Shown one piece after another: positions 24,285-32,223 of a stretch of 48,387 bases of DNA. The stretch covers positions 22,008 through 70,394 of the forward strand of contig NZ_JADMOP010000012.1 of the NCBI RefSeq assembly GCF_015558785.1. Direction: 5' to 3'. The notes under the pieces were generated by a model, which worked only from the letters and a program-made list of their open reading frames with translations, ran no database searches and was not told where the DNA came from. How positions within the stretch are numbered: the stretch's first letter is position 1; every line of letters begins with the position of its first letter. This stretch comes from Collinsella aerofaciens. Its GTDB lineage: Bacteria; Actinomycetota; Coriobacteriia; Coriobacteriales; Coriobacteriaceae. A program made the translations under genes and the position numbers.

Positions 24285-25223
24285 TTATCCGCGTAGGAAA
24301 GCGTATGCGCTGGTTGCTGCTATGGCTCCGTCCGAAACGGCGGTCACAACCTGGCGTAAACGCTTGGAACGGATATCGCCGGCTGCGAATAAGCCGGGCG
24401 TACGGGTGGCCATCGAATCGTCGGTAACAATGCCGCCGTCGGGAGCCAGATCGACTAGACGCTCAACAAGCTCGGTATGTGGCTGCGTGCCCGCAAAGAC
24501 AAAGATGCCAAAAGAGCCAGGTTCAAAGGACTCAGCGTGCATTTCACCAGTCGCATTGTCCTTGAACGTGATTGTGGTGGGCATCGATTCACCAGAAAGC
24601 TCAACAATACTAGTTTGGTACCTAACTGAAATATTGTCCTTAGCAAGTACCTTATTCACAACGCCCTCGGGTGCACGGAACTGATCGCGACGCAGCGCGA
24701 TGGTCACGCTGCTGGCGATTTCTGACAAGAACAGGGCTTCCTCGCATGCGGCATTGCCGCCTCCGATAACAAAAACCTGCTTGCCACGGAAGAACATGCC
24801 GTCACACGTCGCGCAATACGAAATGCCACGACCGCGATACGTATCCTCGCCAACAAAACCAGCAGGACGCGGCGTGGCACCCATGCACGCAATGACGCTC
24901 TTGGCCGTTGTGTCGCCCATATCATGATGGATGGTAAATTGAGCCGCATCGGCATCGTAATCGACGCCCGTCACCATACTCCATTCAACCTGAGCTCCCA
25001 GGCCTTCAGCATGCTGTTGAAACCGCTCACCGAGCTCGGTACCGCTCAGCAGCGGAATGCCAGGATAATTCTCAATCTCGTTGCTCGTGGCAATCTGTCC
25101 GCCCGACATGCCCTGCTCAAGGACAGTCGTCGTCAGGTTGGCGCGCGCCGCATAAATGGCGGCAGCATATCCCGCAGGGCCGCCACCGATAATCGCAACA
25201 TCGATTGTCTGATCGGTAGTCAT
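24285..25223 (-). CDS. trxB: Thioredoxin reductase
   Basis: This NADPH-dependent flavoenzyme reduces thioredoxin. The 312-residue protein has an FAD-binding GGGPAGYAAAIYAAR near the N-terminus, the redox-active CATC pair (C137, C140), an NADPH-binding GGGNAACEEALFL and a C-terminal FAD contact TPGLFAAGD. I chose the ATG at 25223, preceded by GAGAGGA; a longer 337-residue reading crosses the divergent intergenic region. No thioredoxin gene is adjacent. Confidence 0.95.
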   Translation of the reverse strand: MTTDQTIDVAIIGGGPAGYAAAIYAARANLTTTVLEQGMSGGQIATSNEIENYPGIPLLSGTELGERFQQHAEGLGAQVEWSMVTGVDYDADAAQFTIHHDMGDTTAKSVIACMGATPRPAGFVGEDTYRGRGISYCATCDGMFFRGKQVFVIGGGNAACEEALFLSEIASSVTIALRRDQFRAPEGVVNKVLAKDNISVRYQTSIVELSGESMPTTITFKDNATGEMHAESFEPGSFGIFVFAGTQPHTELVERLVDLAPDGGIVTDDSMATRTPGLFAAGDIRSKRLRQVVTAVSDGAIAATSAYAFLRG

Positions 25224-25340
25224 GAAGAGTCCTCTCGTCGAAACGTTGTCGTTCTTTGCGCTCATACCCAAATTTACGTGAACATGACACTCATGCACTA
25301 CAATGATAAATCGCGTAACAAAGCTGAAGGGGAGTTATCG

Positions 25341-26642
25341 ATGGATCAAACGCAGACGGGCAATAGCGCTCCCCTGCCCATGCAAGCCACTCCCCAACCG
25401 GAGCAAATGACCGTTTTACCTGCACAAAAACCCCTGGTAACCATTGTGCACGCATCGGTTGGATCGGGCCACAAAGCCGCCGCCAACGCGATTGCACAAG
25501 CATTTGACCTTATCCGCGGCACCAAAGGAATCCCTGAGGATATTGAGATCGAAGTCCTAGATATCCTCGATTTTGGACGCATTAGGTTCGATGGTAATAA
25601 AACAGCAGCGTCGTTTACCGGCGCCACGCGTCCCATTTACGACCTGACCTGGCGATATACGCTTACAGGACATCTGCTCTGGGGCGGCGGCACAGCATGG
25701 TCACGAATTATGTTCCCCGCCTTCAACGAATACGTCCGGACCCGCAGGCCCATAGCCGTGGTCGCAACACACATTACGGCGGCCAACGTCGCTGTGGGCG
25801 CCCGCGTCATCACGGGTATCGATTACCCGGTCATCTGCGTGCCGACCGATTACGAAGTCGAAGGCTTTTGGCCCCACAAGGACACCGACCTATTCTGTGT
25901 AGCCAACGAGTTTATGGCCGAAACGCTGCGCCCGCGCAAGGTTCCCGAGTCAAAGATCCGCATAACGGGCATCCCCATCCGAGCCGGTTTCGATACCGAT
26001 TACAAACGCGAGGATGAGCTGAGCAAGTTCAATCTCCCCATAGACAAAACCGTCGTATTGGTGATGGCCGGCGCCAGTTTGCCCCAACCATACGTGCGTT
26101 TCCGCGCCGCGATGGACCACACGCTCCCCTTCTTACGCAGCTTTGAGGACATGCACTTTGTCTTTTTACCGGGCAAGGATAAGGAATACGCCACCCGACT
26201 CAAAACGCTCTTCGACGCCATGAAGCTCGACAACGTCACGGTTCTGGACTACGTGGACGACATGGCGGCCCTCATGCACGGCTGCGACCTGGCAATCCTC
26301 AAATCGGGCGGACTCACGGTCACCGAGTGCCTATGCGCACATCTACCGATGATCCTGCTGGGCAAGTCCTATGGCCAGGAAAAGGCCAACACCACAATGC
26401 TCACCGGCATGGGCGCCAGCATGCATGTCACCACCGCACGCGAGCTCATCGTGACGTTGCGCCATCTCCACGATCATCCGGAGTCGCTCAAGGCACTGCT
26501 CATCAATGGCGAAGTCCTGCGCCGTCCACGCGCAGCCGAAGACATAGCCATCGCAACCATGGAGCTCGTAGGCAAACCCCAAAAGCGCAAACGAGCTTTC
26601 TGCCGCTTCTACTGGGGCGAAAAACCCGCGCATATCCGCTAG
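25341..26642 (+). CDS. GT28-like glycosyltransferase, MGDG synthase/UgtP family
   Basis: A 433-residue protein with the N-terminal MGDG-synthase-like loop VGSGHKAAANAI (about 40-51) and the C-terminal GT28 nucleotide-sugar site KSGGLTVTECLCAHLPMI. Relatives transfer glucose or galactose to diacylglycerol to make membrane glycolipids, which anchor lipoteichoic acid. The sugar and acceptor cannot be read here. The ATG at 25341 has a GGGGAG site 8 nt upstream. It is divergent from trxB across 117 bp and has no obvious terminator apart from the inverted repeats downstream. Confidence 0.88.
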   Translation: MDQTQTGNSAPLPMQATPQPEQMTVLPAQKPLVTIVHASVGSGHKAAANAIAQAFDLIRGTKGIPEDIEIEVLDILDFGRIRFDGNKTAASFTGATRPIYDLTWRYTLTGHLLWGGGTAWSRIMFPAFNEYVRTRRPIAVVATHITAANVAVGARVITGIDYPVICVPTDYEVEGFWPHKDTDLFCVANEFMAETLRPRKVPESKIRITGIPIRAGFDTDYKREDELSKFNLPIDKTVVLVMAGASLPQPYVRFRAAMDHTLPFLRSFEDMHFVFLPGKDKEYATRLKTLFDAMKLDNVTVLDYVDDMAALMHGCDLAILKSGGLTVTECLCAHLPMILLGKSYGQEKANTTMLTGMGASMHVTTARELIVTLRHLHDHPESLKALLINGEVLRRPRAAEDIAIATMELVGKPQKRKRAFCRFYWGEKPAHIR

Positions 26643-26655
26643 CACCGGACTGTCC

Positions 26656-26768
26656 GCCGTGGCGCAGGCCGCCCACACATATCATTCCATGCTCAAACAT
26701 TCTCGCTTCGCTTCGCTCGCTGCGAAACTGCGCGTGGAACGATATGTGTGGGCGGCCTGCGCCACGGC
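26656..26768. repeat. Palindromic element A (28-bp perfect arms)
   Basis: Arms 26656-26683 and 26741-26768 are perfectly complementary. After one mismatch the stem continues for 5 bp (TTCCA with TGGAA). The loop contains TGCTCAAACATTCTCGCT and a GCGAAACTGCGCG tail, with a short slipped repeat in between. Element C has the same architecture and loop but different outer arms. Confidence 0.9.
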
Positions 26769-26842
26769 TATACATACGCATTAGCAGCCATATCGGTTAC
26801 CCTACTAAAAGCAGCAAAGGGAAACTCGAAAACAAGAAATCA

Positions 26843-26893
26843 AAGTAATCCGATCTGACAAAGGAGCCGTCTCTTTGTCAGATCGGATTACTT
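26843..26893. repeat. Inverted repeat B (21-bp perfect arms)
   Basis: Arms 26843-26863 and 26873-26893 are exact complements around the 9-nt loop GAGCCGTCT. It shares no obvious sequence with elements A and C. The flanks CTTGTTAG and (reverse) CTTTGATTTC are only mildly T-rich, so it could be a weak bidirectional terminator. Confidence 0.85.
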
Positions 26894-26967
26894 GTTAGAC
26901 ACAGCTTCTAGATACAGCATTAGGCTTCAGATGGAAAGCCATAACCGATTGCGAGCATGTAAACGTA

Positions 26968-27071
26968 GCTCGCCCCTGGGATGCCCCTATATATCGTCCC
27001 GCGCGCAGTTTCGCAGCGCAGCGAGAATGTTTGAGCACGGGATGATATATAGGGGCATCCCAGGGGCGAGC
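26968..27071. repeat. Palindromic element C (28-bp perfect arms)
   Basis: Arms 26968-26995 and 27044-27071 are perfectly complementary. After one G:T pair the stem continues for 5 bp (TCCCG with CGGGA). The loop is the inverse of the element A loop, apart from a 9-nt deletion. Only the inner stem sequence ATATC and the loop are shared with A; the outer arms differ. Confidence 0.9.
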
Positions 27072-27106
27072 GGACATTACGACACTCCGTTCAACGAAGC
27101 AAAAGA

Positions 27107-27550
27107 CTAAGCGACGCCGCTGGAGCCGAAGCCTCCGTTGCCTCGGTCGGTTTTGTCTAGCTCGTCTACCTCTATGAGGTTGACCGTGGGGACTTCTTGG
27201 ATGACGAGTTGGGCTATGCGGTCGCCATTGTTGATTTGGATGTTGTTGGAGGGATCCAGGTTGATGAGGATAACCTTGAGTTCTCCTCGGTAGTGGGCGT
27301 CGATGAGGCCCGGCGTATTGACTATAGACAGGCCCTGCTTGATGGCCAAACCGCTTCGGGGCTGGACGAAGCCGGCGTAGCCATCGGGCAGGGCGATGGC
27401 CAGCCCAGTAGAGACCAGACGGCGTTCGAAGGGCTTCAGAATGCAGTCCTCGTTGGAGCGCAAATCCAAGCCGGCATCGGTGGGATGGGCGTATTTGGGA
27501 AGCTCGACGGTGGGGTCGAGACGCTTTATGTTGACGGTAATGTTGGACAT
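27107..27550 (-). CDS. dut: Deoxyuridine 5'-triphosphate nucleotidohydrolase
   Basis: This enzyme hydrolyses dUTP to dUMP, preventing uracil incorporation and supplying thymidylate synthesis. All five trimeric dUTPase motifs are present in the 147-residue protein: DAGLDL, PRSGLA, GLIDAHYRGE, RIAQLV and the C-terminal RGNGGFGSSG. It starts 4 nt after nrdR, so the two nucleotide-metabolism genes are probably co-transcribed. Confidence 0.96.
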   Translation of the reverse strand: MSNITVNIKRLDPTVELPKYAHPTDAGLDLRSNEDCILKPFERRLVSTGLAIALPDGYAGFVQPRSGLAIKQGLSIVNTPGLIDAHYRGELKVILINLDPSNNIQINNGDRIAQLVIQEVPTVNLIEVDELDKTDRGNGGFGSSGVA

Positions 27551-27554
27551 GGAA

Positions 27555-27998
27555 TCACCTTAGCTTGTCGAGCTCTTGCAGAAACTCATCGACGTCTTTG
27601 AAATCGCGATAGACCGAGGCAAAGCGGATGTAGGCCACTTTATCGATCTTGGCCAACCGCTTAAGAACCATATCGCCCAGCTCATGGGACGTAACGGCCG
27701 TAAGCGTACGGGAGCGAAGCTCGACCTCAATATCGTCAATGATCTCATTGAGCTTTTTAGTGTCGATATCTCGCTTGATCGTGGCGCGCATCAAACCGAC
27801 CAGCAGCTTATTGCGATCGAACCGTTGCTTGGATCCGTCTGACTTAATGACCTCGATAGGGTCTTCACAACGCTCAAATGTCGTAAAGCGATAATTGCAT
27901 GAGCAGCATTCGCGACGGCGCTTGATGGTGTTATTAGATTCCTGCATGCGGGAATCAACAACGCGGGTATGTGCCTTGCCGCATTTAGGACAGCGCAT
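27555..27998 (-). CDS. nrdR: Transcriptional repressor NrdR
   Basis: NrdR is a zinc-ribbon/ATP-cone repressor of ribonucleotide reductase genes that senses dATP and ATP. The 147-residue protein has the zinc ribbon (CPKC at 3-6 and a second CxC/CxxC at 31-34), then the ATP-cone (VIKSDGSKQRFDRNKLLVGLMRA). GAGGAGG precedes the ATG. Its place next to a YneA-like gene and lexA matches the lexA-divS-nrdR arrangement of actinobacteria. Confidence 0.96.
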   Translation of the reverse strand: MRCPKCGKAHTRVVDSRMQESNNTIKRRRECCSCNYRFTTFERCEDPIEVIKSDGSKQRFDRNKLLVGLMRATIKRDIDTKKLNEIIDDIEVELRSRTLTAVTSHELGDMVLKRLAKIDKVAYIRFASVYRDFKDVDEFLQELDKLR

Positions 27999-28049
27999 GG
28001 TACCTCCTCTAAAACGATTACAAGGGTACCATGCGACGGTACTTAAATC

Positions 28050-28502
28050 TTAGGAACGTGCGGGAACTTTAAGATGCGCACCGGCATCGAGCGAGCCATG
28101 CTCCAGGTGATTGACGTTGCGGATCATATCAGAGGTCTCCTGCGTGGAAAGACCTTCAATCGGATGCTCCTGGGCAAGCGACCACAAGGAATCGCCAGAC
28201 TGAACACGGACGGTCTCATAGGTAACGTTAGATGCCGACTCGGCATATGCGGCGTGACGAGCGCTGAAGATCGAGGTAGCAAGTACAAAGAAGAGCGTGA
28301 GCGCAACGGCCAGGGCGACAATCGTCGAAGCCTTTAGGGCAACGGGGGCCGAAGTCGTGGCGACGCACTGGTTGCGGACGGGCTTGCCAGGCAGTGTTTG
28401 GAAACCAGATCGGCCGCCTTTAACAACCGTGAAAGCCGGCGCCGCAGGCGTCTCGAGCTTAAGGGCGAGGTTTCCCTGGACCATATCCGTTGCGTTCATC
28501 AT
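28050..28502 (-). CDS. LysM-domain membrane protein, YneA/DivS-like SOS division inhibitor
   Basis: A 150-residue protein with an N-terminal cytoplasmic part, a single transmembrane segment (about 60-80, LALFF-like) and a C-terminal LysM domain (VRVQSGDSLWSLAQEH) on the outside. The domain set, the divergent position from lexA and the LexA boxes between them match YneA of Bacillus and DivS of Corynebacterium, which halt septation after DNA damage. Sequence identity to them cannot be judged here. An adjacent second ATG gives a one-residue-shorter version. A GAGGAGA site lies upstream. Confidence 0.82.
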   Translation of the reverse strand: MMNATDMVQGNLALKLETPAAPAFTVVKGGRSGFQTLPGKPVRNQCVATTSAPVALKASTIVALAVALTLFFVLATSIFSARHAAYAESASNVTYETVRVQSGDSLWSLAQEHPIEGLSTQETSDMIRNVNHLEHGSLDAGAHLKVPARS

Positions 28503-28570
28503 GTTCTCCTCTCGCGTGTTTTGCTGAGAACAGTTTTATCAAGCCGCGCGGACAAAAATGTCTAGCGCGA

Positions 28571-28582
28571 GAACGAATGTTC
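28571..28582. promoter_or_regulatory. LexA box 1
   Basis: GAACGAATGTTC fits the core GAAC-N4-GTTC of Gram-positive SOS boxes. Its centre lies 28 bp from box 2. Confidence 0.8.
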
Positions 28583-28587
28583 GGTTA

Positions 28588-28617
28588 TTATTATCTTCGA
28601 ACAGTTGTTCCTGTCAA
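28588..28617 (-). promoter_or_regulatory. Promoter of the YneA-like gene
   Basis: On the reverse strand a perfect TTGACA -35 box (28612-28617) is followed after 17 or 18 bp by ATAATA or TAATAA (28588-28594). LexA box 2 lies entirely within the spacer, so LexA binding should block this promoter. Confidence 0.8.
28598..28611. promoter_or_regulatory. LexA box 2
   Basis: CGAACAGTTGTTCC is one base from the perfect palindrome CGAAC-N4-GTTCG. It occupies the spacer of the YneA-like promoter. Confidence 0.87.
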
Positions 28618-28625
28618 GCAATAAT

Positions 28626-28639
28626 CGAACATTTGTTTG
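28626..28639. promoter_or_regulatory. LexA box 3
   Basis: CGAACATTTGTTTG has a perfect left half-site and one mismatch in the right half-site. It is 24 nt before the lexA start and again 28 bp from box 2, so it probably mediates lexA autoregulation. Confidence 0.8.
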
Positions 28640-28662
28640 ACATTGGCAGAGAGGATCCCCTG

Positions 28663-29307
28663 ATGGCTCGCAAAATTACCAAGCGTCAGCAGCAGATTTA
28701 CGACTTCATCAAGGAATATCAGCAGGAGAAGGGCTATCCGCCCAGTGTGCGCGAGATGGCATCGGCCGTAGGCCTCTCCTCCCCCAGCACGGTGCATGCT
28801 CATCTCTCTGCCCTGGAGGCTCGAGGGCTGCTCAAGCGCGATGCCACCAAGCCTCGCGCCCTAGAGCTTTTTGATGAGGACGGATCTTCAGTCTCGATTT
28901 CCAAATCCGATGAACCCACAGCGCCCCGCGGAACGGTCTCGCTGCCGCTCGTCGGTCGCGTCGCGGCTGGGATTCCCATTCTGGCCGAGCAAAATATCGA
29001 GGACACCTTTACCATCCCGACCGAAATCGCCACAGACCAGGGCTCTTTTATCCTTGAAGTGCACGGCAACTCAATGATCAATGTCGGCATCTACAACGGT
29101 GACTACATTATCGTTCGCGAGCAAAAGAGCGCCATGAACGGCGAAATCGTCGTGGCCATGATCGATGGCTCGGCGACCGTCAAGACGTTCTACAAGGAGC
29201 AGGGGCGCGCGCGCCTGCAGCCCGAGAACGACACCATGGAGCCCATCTATGCGACGAACCCCGTTATTTTGGGTAAGGTTGTCGGTTTAATGCGCCGGTT
29301 CTCGTAA
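28663..29307 (+). CDS. lexA: LexA SOS repressor
   Basis: LexA represses DNA-damage genes and cleaves itself when RecA filaments form. The 214-residue protein has an N-terminal winged helix (residues 1-65; recognition helix around SPSTVHAHLSALE), the cleavage site A102-G103 (VAAG), nucleophile S137 (HGNSM) and general base K174 (ATVKTF). The ATG at 28663 has a GAGAGGA site and lies downstream of three LexA boxes; a longer reading from 28558 would translate through them. The stop overlaps the next gene in TAATG. Confidence 0.97.
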   Translation: MARKITKRQQQIYDFIKEYQQEKGYPPSVREMASAVGLSSPSTVHAHLSALEARGLLKRDATKPRALELFDEDGSSVSISKSDEPTAPRGTVSLPLVGRVAAGIPILAEQNIEDTFTIPTEIATDQGSFILEVHGNSMINVGIYNGDYIIVREQKSAMNGEIVVAMIDGSATVKTFYKEQGRARLQPENDTMEPIYATNPVILGKVVGLMRRFS

Positions 29308-30011
29308 TGCAAAAACGCATCACCATATTTGACACCGTCCGCGGGTTTACGATGCTATCGATGGCAGGTTTCCACGCCTGCTACGATTTGGCCTACCTAT
29401 ATGGATGGGATATACCATGGTTTACCGAAACGGTTTTCCAGGATATCTGGCGCGCTAGTATCAGCTGGGTATTTTTGTTTATCGCCGGTTGGATGTGCAC
29501 GCTCTCGCGTAATAACGGTAAGCGCGCCCTCAAATACGCAGCCGCAGCCTTGGTCGTATGGATGGCAACTACACTGGTGTCAGTCGACGATTCGGTAAAC
29601 TTTGGCATCATTTATTGCATGGCAGCGTGCACCGCGGTGGTTGCACTCACCCGTCCGCTACTCCAAAAATTACCGGGCTCGTGGGGCATCGCAGTGTGCC
29701 TTGTTCTTTTTACCCTAACCTGGGGCATTCCAAAGGCGGTCTACCCACTCCCCTACCTGGCATGGCTTGGATTCCCGGGCCCGGATTTTGTTTCGGGAGA
29801 CTACTATCCGCTCATTCCATTTGTCTTTATGTACCTTACCGGCTTCTTTACTGCCCAGGCAGCACAAGCATCAAGCCACGAAGCGCCGGCATGGGCATAC
29901 GCCAATCCCATCCCGGCGCTCGCAGTCCTCGGTCGGCATGCCTTACCGTTCTACCTACTTCATCAGCCTGTCATTCTAGGCGTGCTAGAGCTCGTTTATT
30001 CCGTACGATAG
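29307..30011 (+). CDS. Heparan-alpha-glucosaminide N-acetyltransferase-like membrane protein (DUF1624)
   Basis: A 234-residue polytopic protein with about seven hydrophobic segments. The start FDTVRGFTMLSMAGFHACYD and the end LGRHALPFYLLHQPVIL (catalytic-type histidine near the end) match the bacterial DUF1624/acyltransferase-3-like family, which transfers acyl groups across the membrane. The substrate is unknown. Its ATG overlaps the lexA stop by one base, so it should be expressed with lexA. Its 3' end overlaps the convergent hflX by 16 nt. Confidence 0.82.
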   Translation: MQKRITIFDTVRGFTMLSMAGFHACYDLAYLYGWDIPWFTETVFQDIWRASISWVFLFIAGWMCTLSRNNGKRALKYAAAALVVWMATTLVSVDDSVNFGIIYCMAACTAVVALTRPLLQKLPGSWGIAVCLVLFTLTWGIPKAVYPLPYLAWLGFPGPDFVSGDYYPLIPFVFMYLTGFFTAQAAQASSHEAPAWAYANPIPALAVLGRHALPFYLLHQPVILGVLELVYSVR

Positions 30012-31285
30012 CGCTCAAGACGCGGCGCGATTCGGGCCGGCATCTTTGCCACAATGCGAACGCCGTCCTCTAGATATTCCTCATGCAGAAGGGTTCCCTG
30101 CTCATGCACCAGCGTAATGAGGGCGCCCTCGCGATACGGGATATCAGCGGAGAGCAACACATCGGTGGCAGCCGCCTCACGAGCAATACGGTCAACGAGA
30201 TCGTCGAGCCCCTCGCCCGTCTGGGCCGAGAACAGCACGGCCTCGGGATAGCGACGATGGAAACTCAAGCGATCGACGCTATCGAGTAGGTCGATTTTAT
30301 TGAACACCGTAAGCGTCAAACGCTCGCCGGCACCGATCTCGTCAAGAACGCAATCGACTGCCTCGAGCTGGCGCTCGTAGTCCTCGTCAGAGGCATCCAC
30401 AACTTTAAGGATCAGGTCGGCACCAAGGACCTCAGACAGCGTGGACTTAAAGGCATCAACGAGACCATGCGGTAGCTTTTGAATAAAGCCAACGGTATCG
30501 GTAATGGTCATGCCACGACCACCGGGCAAGCGATACGAGCGCGTCGTCGGATCGAGCGTGGCAAACAATTTGTCCTGTGAAAGCACCGTAGACCCGGTCA
30601 GGCGATTGAGCAACGTCGACTTACCGGCATTGGTATAACCGGCTAAGGCAACGCGAAACGCCGGCGACTCGATACGACTCTTTGACTGGACAACACGGCG
30701 CTGTTCAACCTGCTTGAGCTCGCGACGAAGAGCGGCAATCTTGTTGCGAATCAAACGTCGGTCAACCTCGAGCTGGCTTTCGCCCTGACCAAAGCGCGAA
30801 CCAATGCCACCGCGTGTCTGCTCTTTTGCAAGATGGCTCCACATACCGCGCAAGCGGGGCAACAGATACTGCAATTGGGCTAACTGCACCTGCAGACGGC
30901 CCTCACGGGTCTGAGCGTGCAGACCAAAGATATCGAGAATCAACGCCGTACGGTCGATAATCTTAACCGGTTCGCCCACGGCTTTCTCCAGATACGACTG
31001 CTGCGAGGGCGTTAAATCGTCGTCGAAGATAACAACATCGGCATCCATACGATGCACGAGCCCGCAAAGCTCCTCAACCTTACCGGAACCGATAAACGAT
31101 TTTGGATACGGCTTAACCAGACGCTGTGACAAACGCGCCACGCACTGAGCGCCAGCCGTATGGGCCAGGCGCTCAAGCTCGTCAAGCGAGCGATCGAGCG
31201 GCCAGGCGTTATCGCGCCACTCAACTCCGACAAGAACGGCACGTTCGGGCGCAGGAGCCGTTGGAACGAGGGGAAACCGAGCCAT
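29996..31285 (-). CDS. hflX: Ribosome-associated GTPase HflX
   Basis: HflX splits stalled or stressed 70S ribosomes. The 429-residue protein has the N-terminal HflX domain (SFIGSGKVEELCGLV-like region), a linker helix with GGIGSRFGQGESQLEVDRR, and a G domain with P-loop GYTNAGKST, DTVGF and NKIDL. It starts with an ATG that overlaps the miaA stop by one base. It is the last gene of the reverse-strand run and has no visible terminator before it overlaps the convergent gene. Confidence 0.95.
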   Translation of the reverse strand: MARFPLVPTAPAPERAVLVGVEWRDNAWPLDRSLDELERLAHTAGAQCVARLSQRLVKPYPKSFIGSGKVEELCGLVHRMDADVVIFDDDLTPSQQSYLEKAVGEPVKIIDRTALILDIFGLHAQTREGRLQVQLAQLQYLLPRLRGMWSHLAKEQTRGGIGSRFGQGESQLEVDRRLIRNKIAALRRELKQVEQRRVVQSKSRIESPAFRVALAGYTNAGKSTLLNRLTGSTVLSQDKLFATLDPTTRSYRLPGGRGMTITDTVGFIQKLPHGLVDAFKSTLSEVLGADLILKVVDASDEDYERQLEAVDCVLDEIGAGERLTLTVFNKIDLLDSVDRLSFHRRYPEAVLFSAQTGEGLDDLVDRIAREAAATDVLLSADIPYREGALITLVHEQGTLLHEEYLEDGVRIVAKMPARIAPRLERYRTE

Positions 31286-32223
31286 TAGACCGCCTCGATA
31301 CGGTGAAGGATATCCTCAACGACCTCATCGATCGTAAACTCGTCCATATCGAACCACACGATACGGTCATCGCGTTTAAACCACGAAAGCTGACGCTTGG
31401 CATAGCGACGCGAACGCGACTTGATGAGTTCGCGAGCCTCATCCATAGAAATCACGCCGTTAAGGGCATCGATAATCTCTTTATAGCCAATCGCCTGCAT
31501 CGAAGTCAGGGCATCTCCCAGCCCCTGGTCCATAAGACCGCGAACCTCATCAACAAGACCCTGCTCAAACATCAGATCGACGCGTTGGTTAATACGCTCG
31601 TAAAGCGCCTCACGATTACGCATCAACCCAAACCACAGAGCGTGATAATGCTCGCGCGGAACACTAAACTGCGACTTTTGCTGCGCGTAGGACACACCAT
31701 CATCGTGCATTTCGAGCGCGCGAATCACGCGACGAACATTATGGGGGTGGATGACCGCAGCGGACTCGGGGTCACGCTCGGCAAGCAGCGCGTGCAGCGC
31801 TTCCTCGCCAATGCGTTCGGCAAGCTCCTGATACCCCGCGCGGCGATCGTCCTCAAGCTCGCCTGAGGGAAAATCCATTTCATCCAGGGCGGCCTTGAGA
31901 TACAGGCCTGTGCCCCCGCAAAACACCGGTAGGCGGCCCTCGCCCAGCAAGCGCTCAACATGCACACGAGCGTCTGCCTGATACAGCGCTGCAGAATATG
32001 CAACGCCCGGTTCAACAATATCGACCAGGCGTAGAGGCGCCGTGCATTCCTCTGGTGCCATCTTGGCAGTGCCGATATCCATGCCTCGATAGATTTGCAT
32101 CGCGTCACACGACAGCACTTCGGACGAAAGGCGAGCCGCCAAACGATCTGCGACATCACTTTTACCAACCGCCGTCGGACCGACAATCGCAACGGCGGAA
32201 AGACCTGCCCCGGGAGAAATCAT
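31285..32223 (-). CDS. miaA: tRNA dimethylallyltransferase
   Basis: MiaA adds a dimethylallyl group to A37 of tRNAs that read UNN codons; MiaB then methylthiolates it. The 312-residue protein has P-loop GPTAVGKS at 15-22, the conserved DxxQ (SCDAMQIYRG), and GGTGLYLKA. The ATG at 32223 overlaps the miaB stop (TAATG), and a longer reading starting inside miaB is rejected. Adjacent miaB encodes the next step. Confidence 0.96.
   Translation of the reverse strand: MISPGAGLSAVAIVGPTAVGKSDVADRLAARLSSEVLSCDAMQIYRGMDIGTAKMAPEECTAPLRLVDIVEPGVAYSAALYQADARVHVERLLGEGRLPVFCGGTGLYLKAALDEMDFPSGELEDDRRAGYQELAERIGEEALHALLAERDPESAAVIHPHNVRRVIRALEMHDDGVSYAQQKSQFSVPREHYHALWFGLMRNREALYERINQRVDLMFEQGLVDEVRGLMDQGLGDALTSMQAIGYKEIIDALNGVISMDEARELIKSRSRRYAKRQLSWFKRDDRIVWFDMDEFTIDEVVEDILHRIEAV

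Larger units (their letters stand above)
26643..27106. other. Gene-free convergent junction rich in inverted repeats
   Basis: These 464 nt lie between the converging ends of the glycosyltransferase and dut genes. They hold three long inverted repeats, at 26656-26768, 26843-26893 and 26968-27071, and no credible ORF. Two of the repeats share their loop sequence. No T-run follows any of them, so they are not textbook terminators. Confidence 0.8.

Noticed and set aside
26327-26848. 173-residue forward ORF running from the glycosyltransferase end through palindrome A
   Set aside because: Most of it is out of frame inside the glycosyltransferase gene and the rest crosses a hairpin.
26643-27106. 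Possible CRISPR array
   Set aside because: The repeats are inverted, differ in their arms and have no regular spacers. No cas genes are present.
28558-28662. Longer N-terminus for lexA
   Set aside because: This extension would place the LexA boxes in coding sequence. The ATG at 28663 has a good ribosome binding site and matches the normal LexA start.
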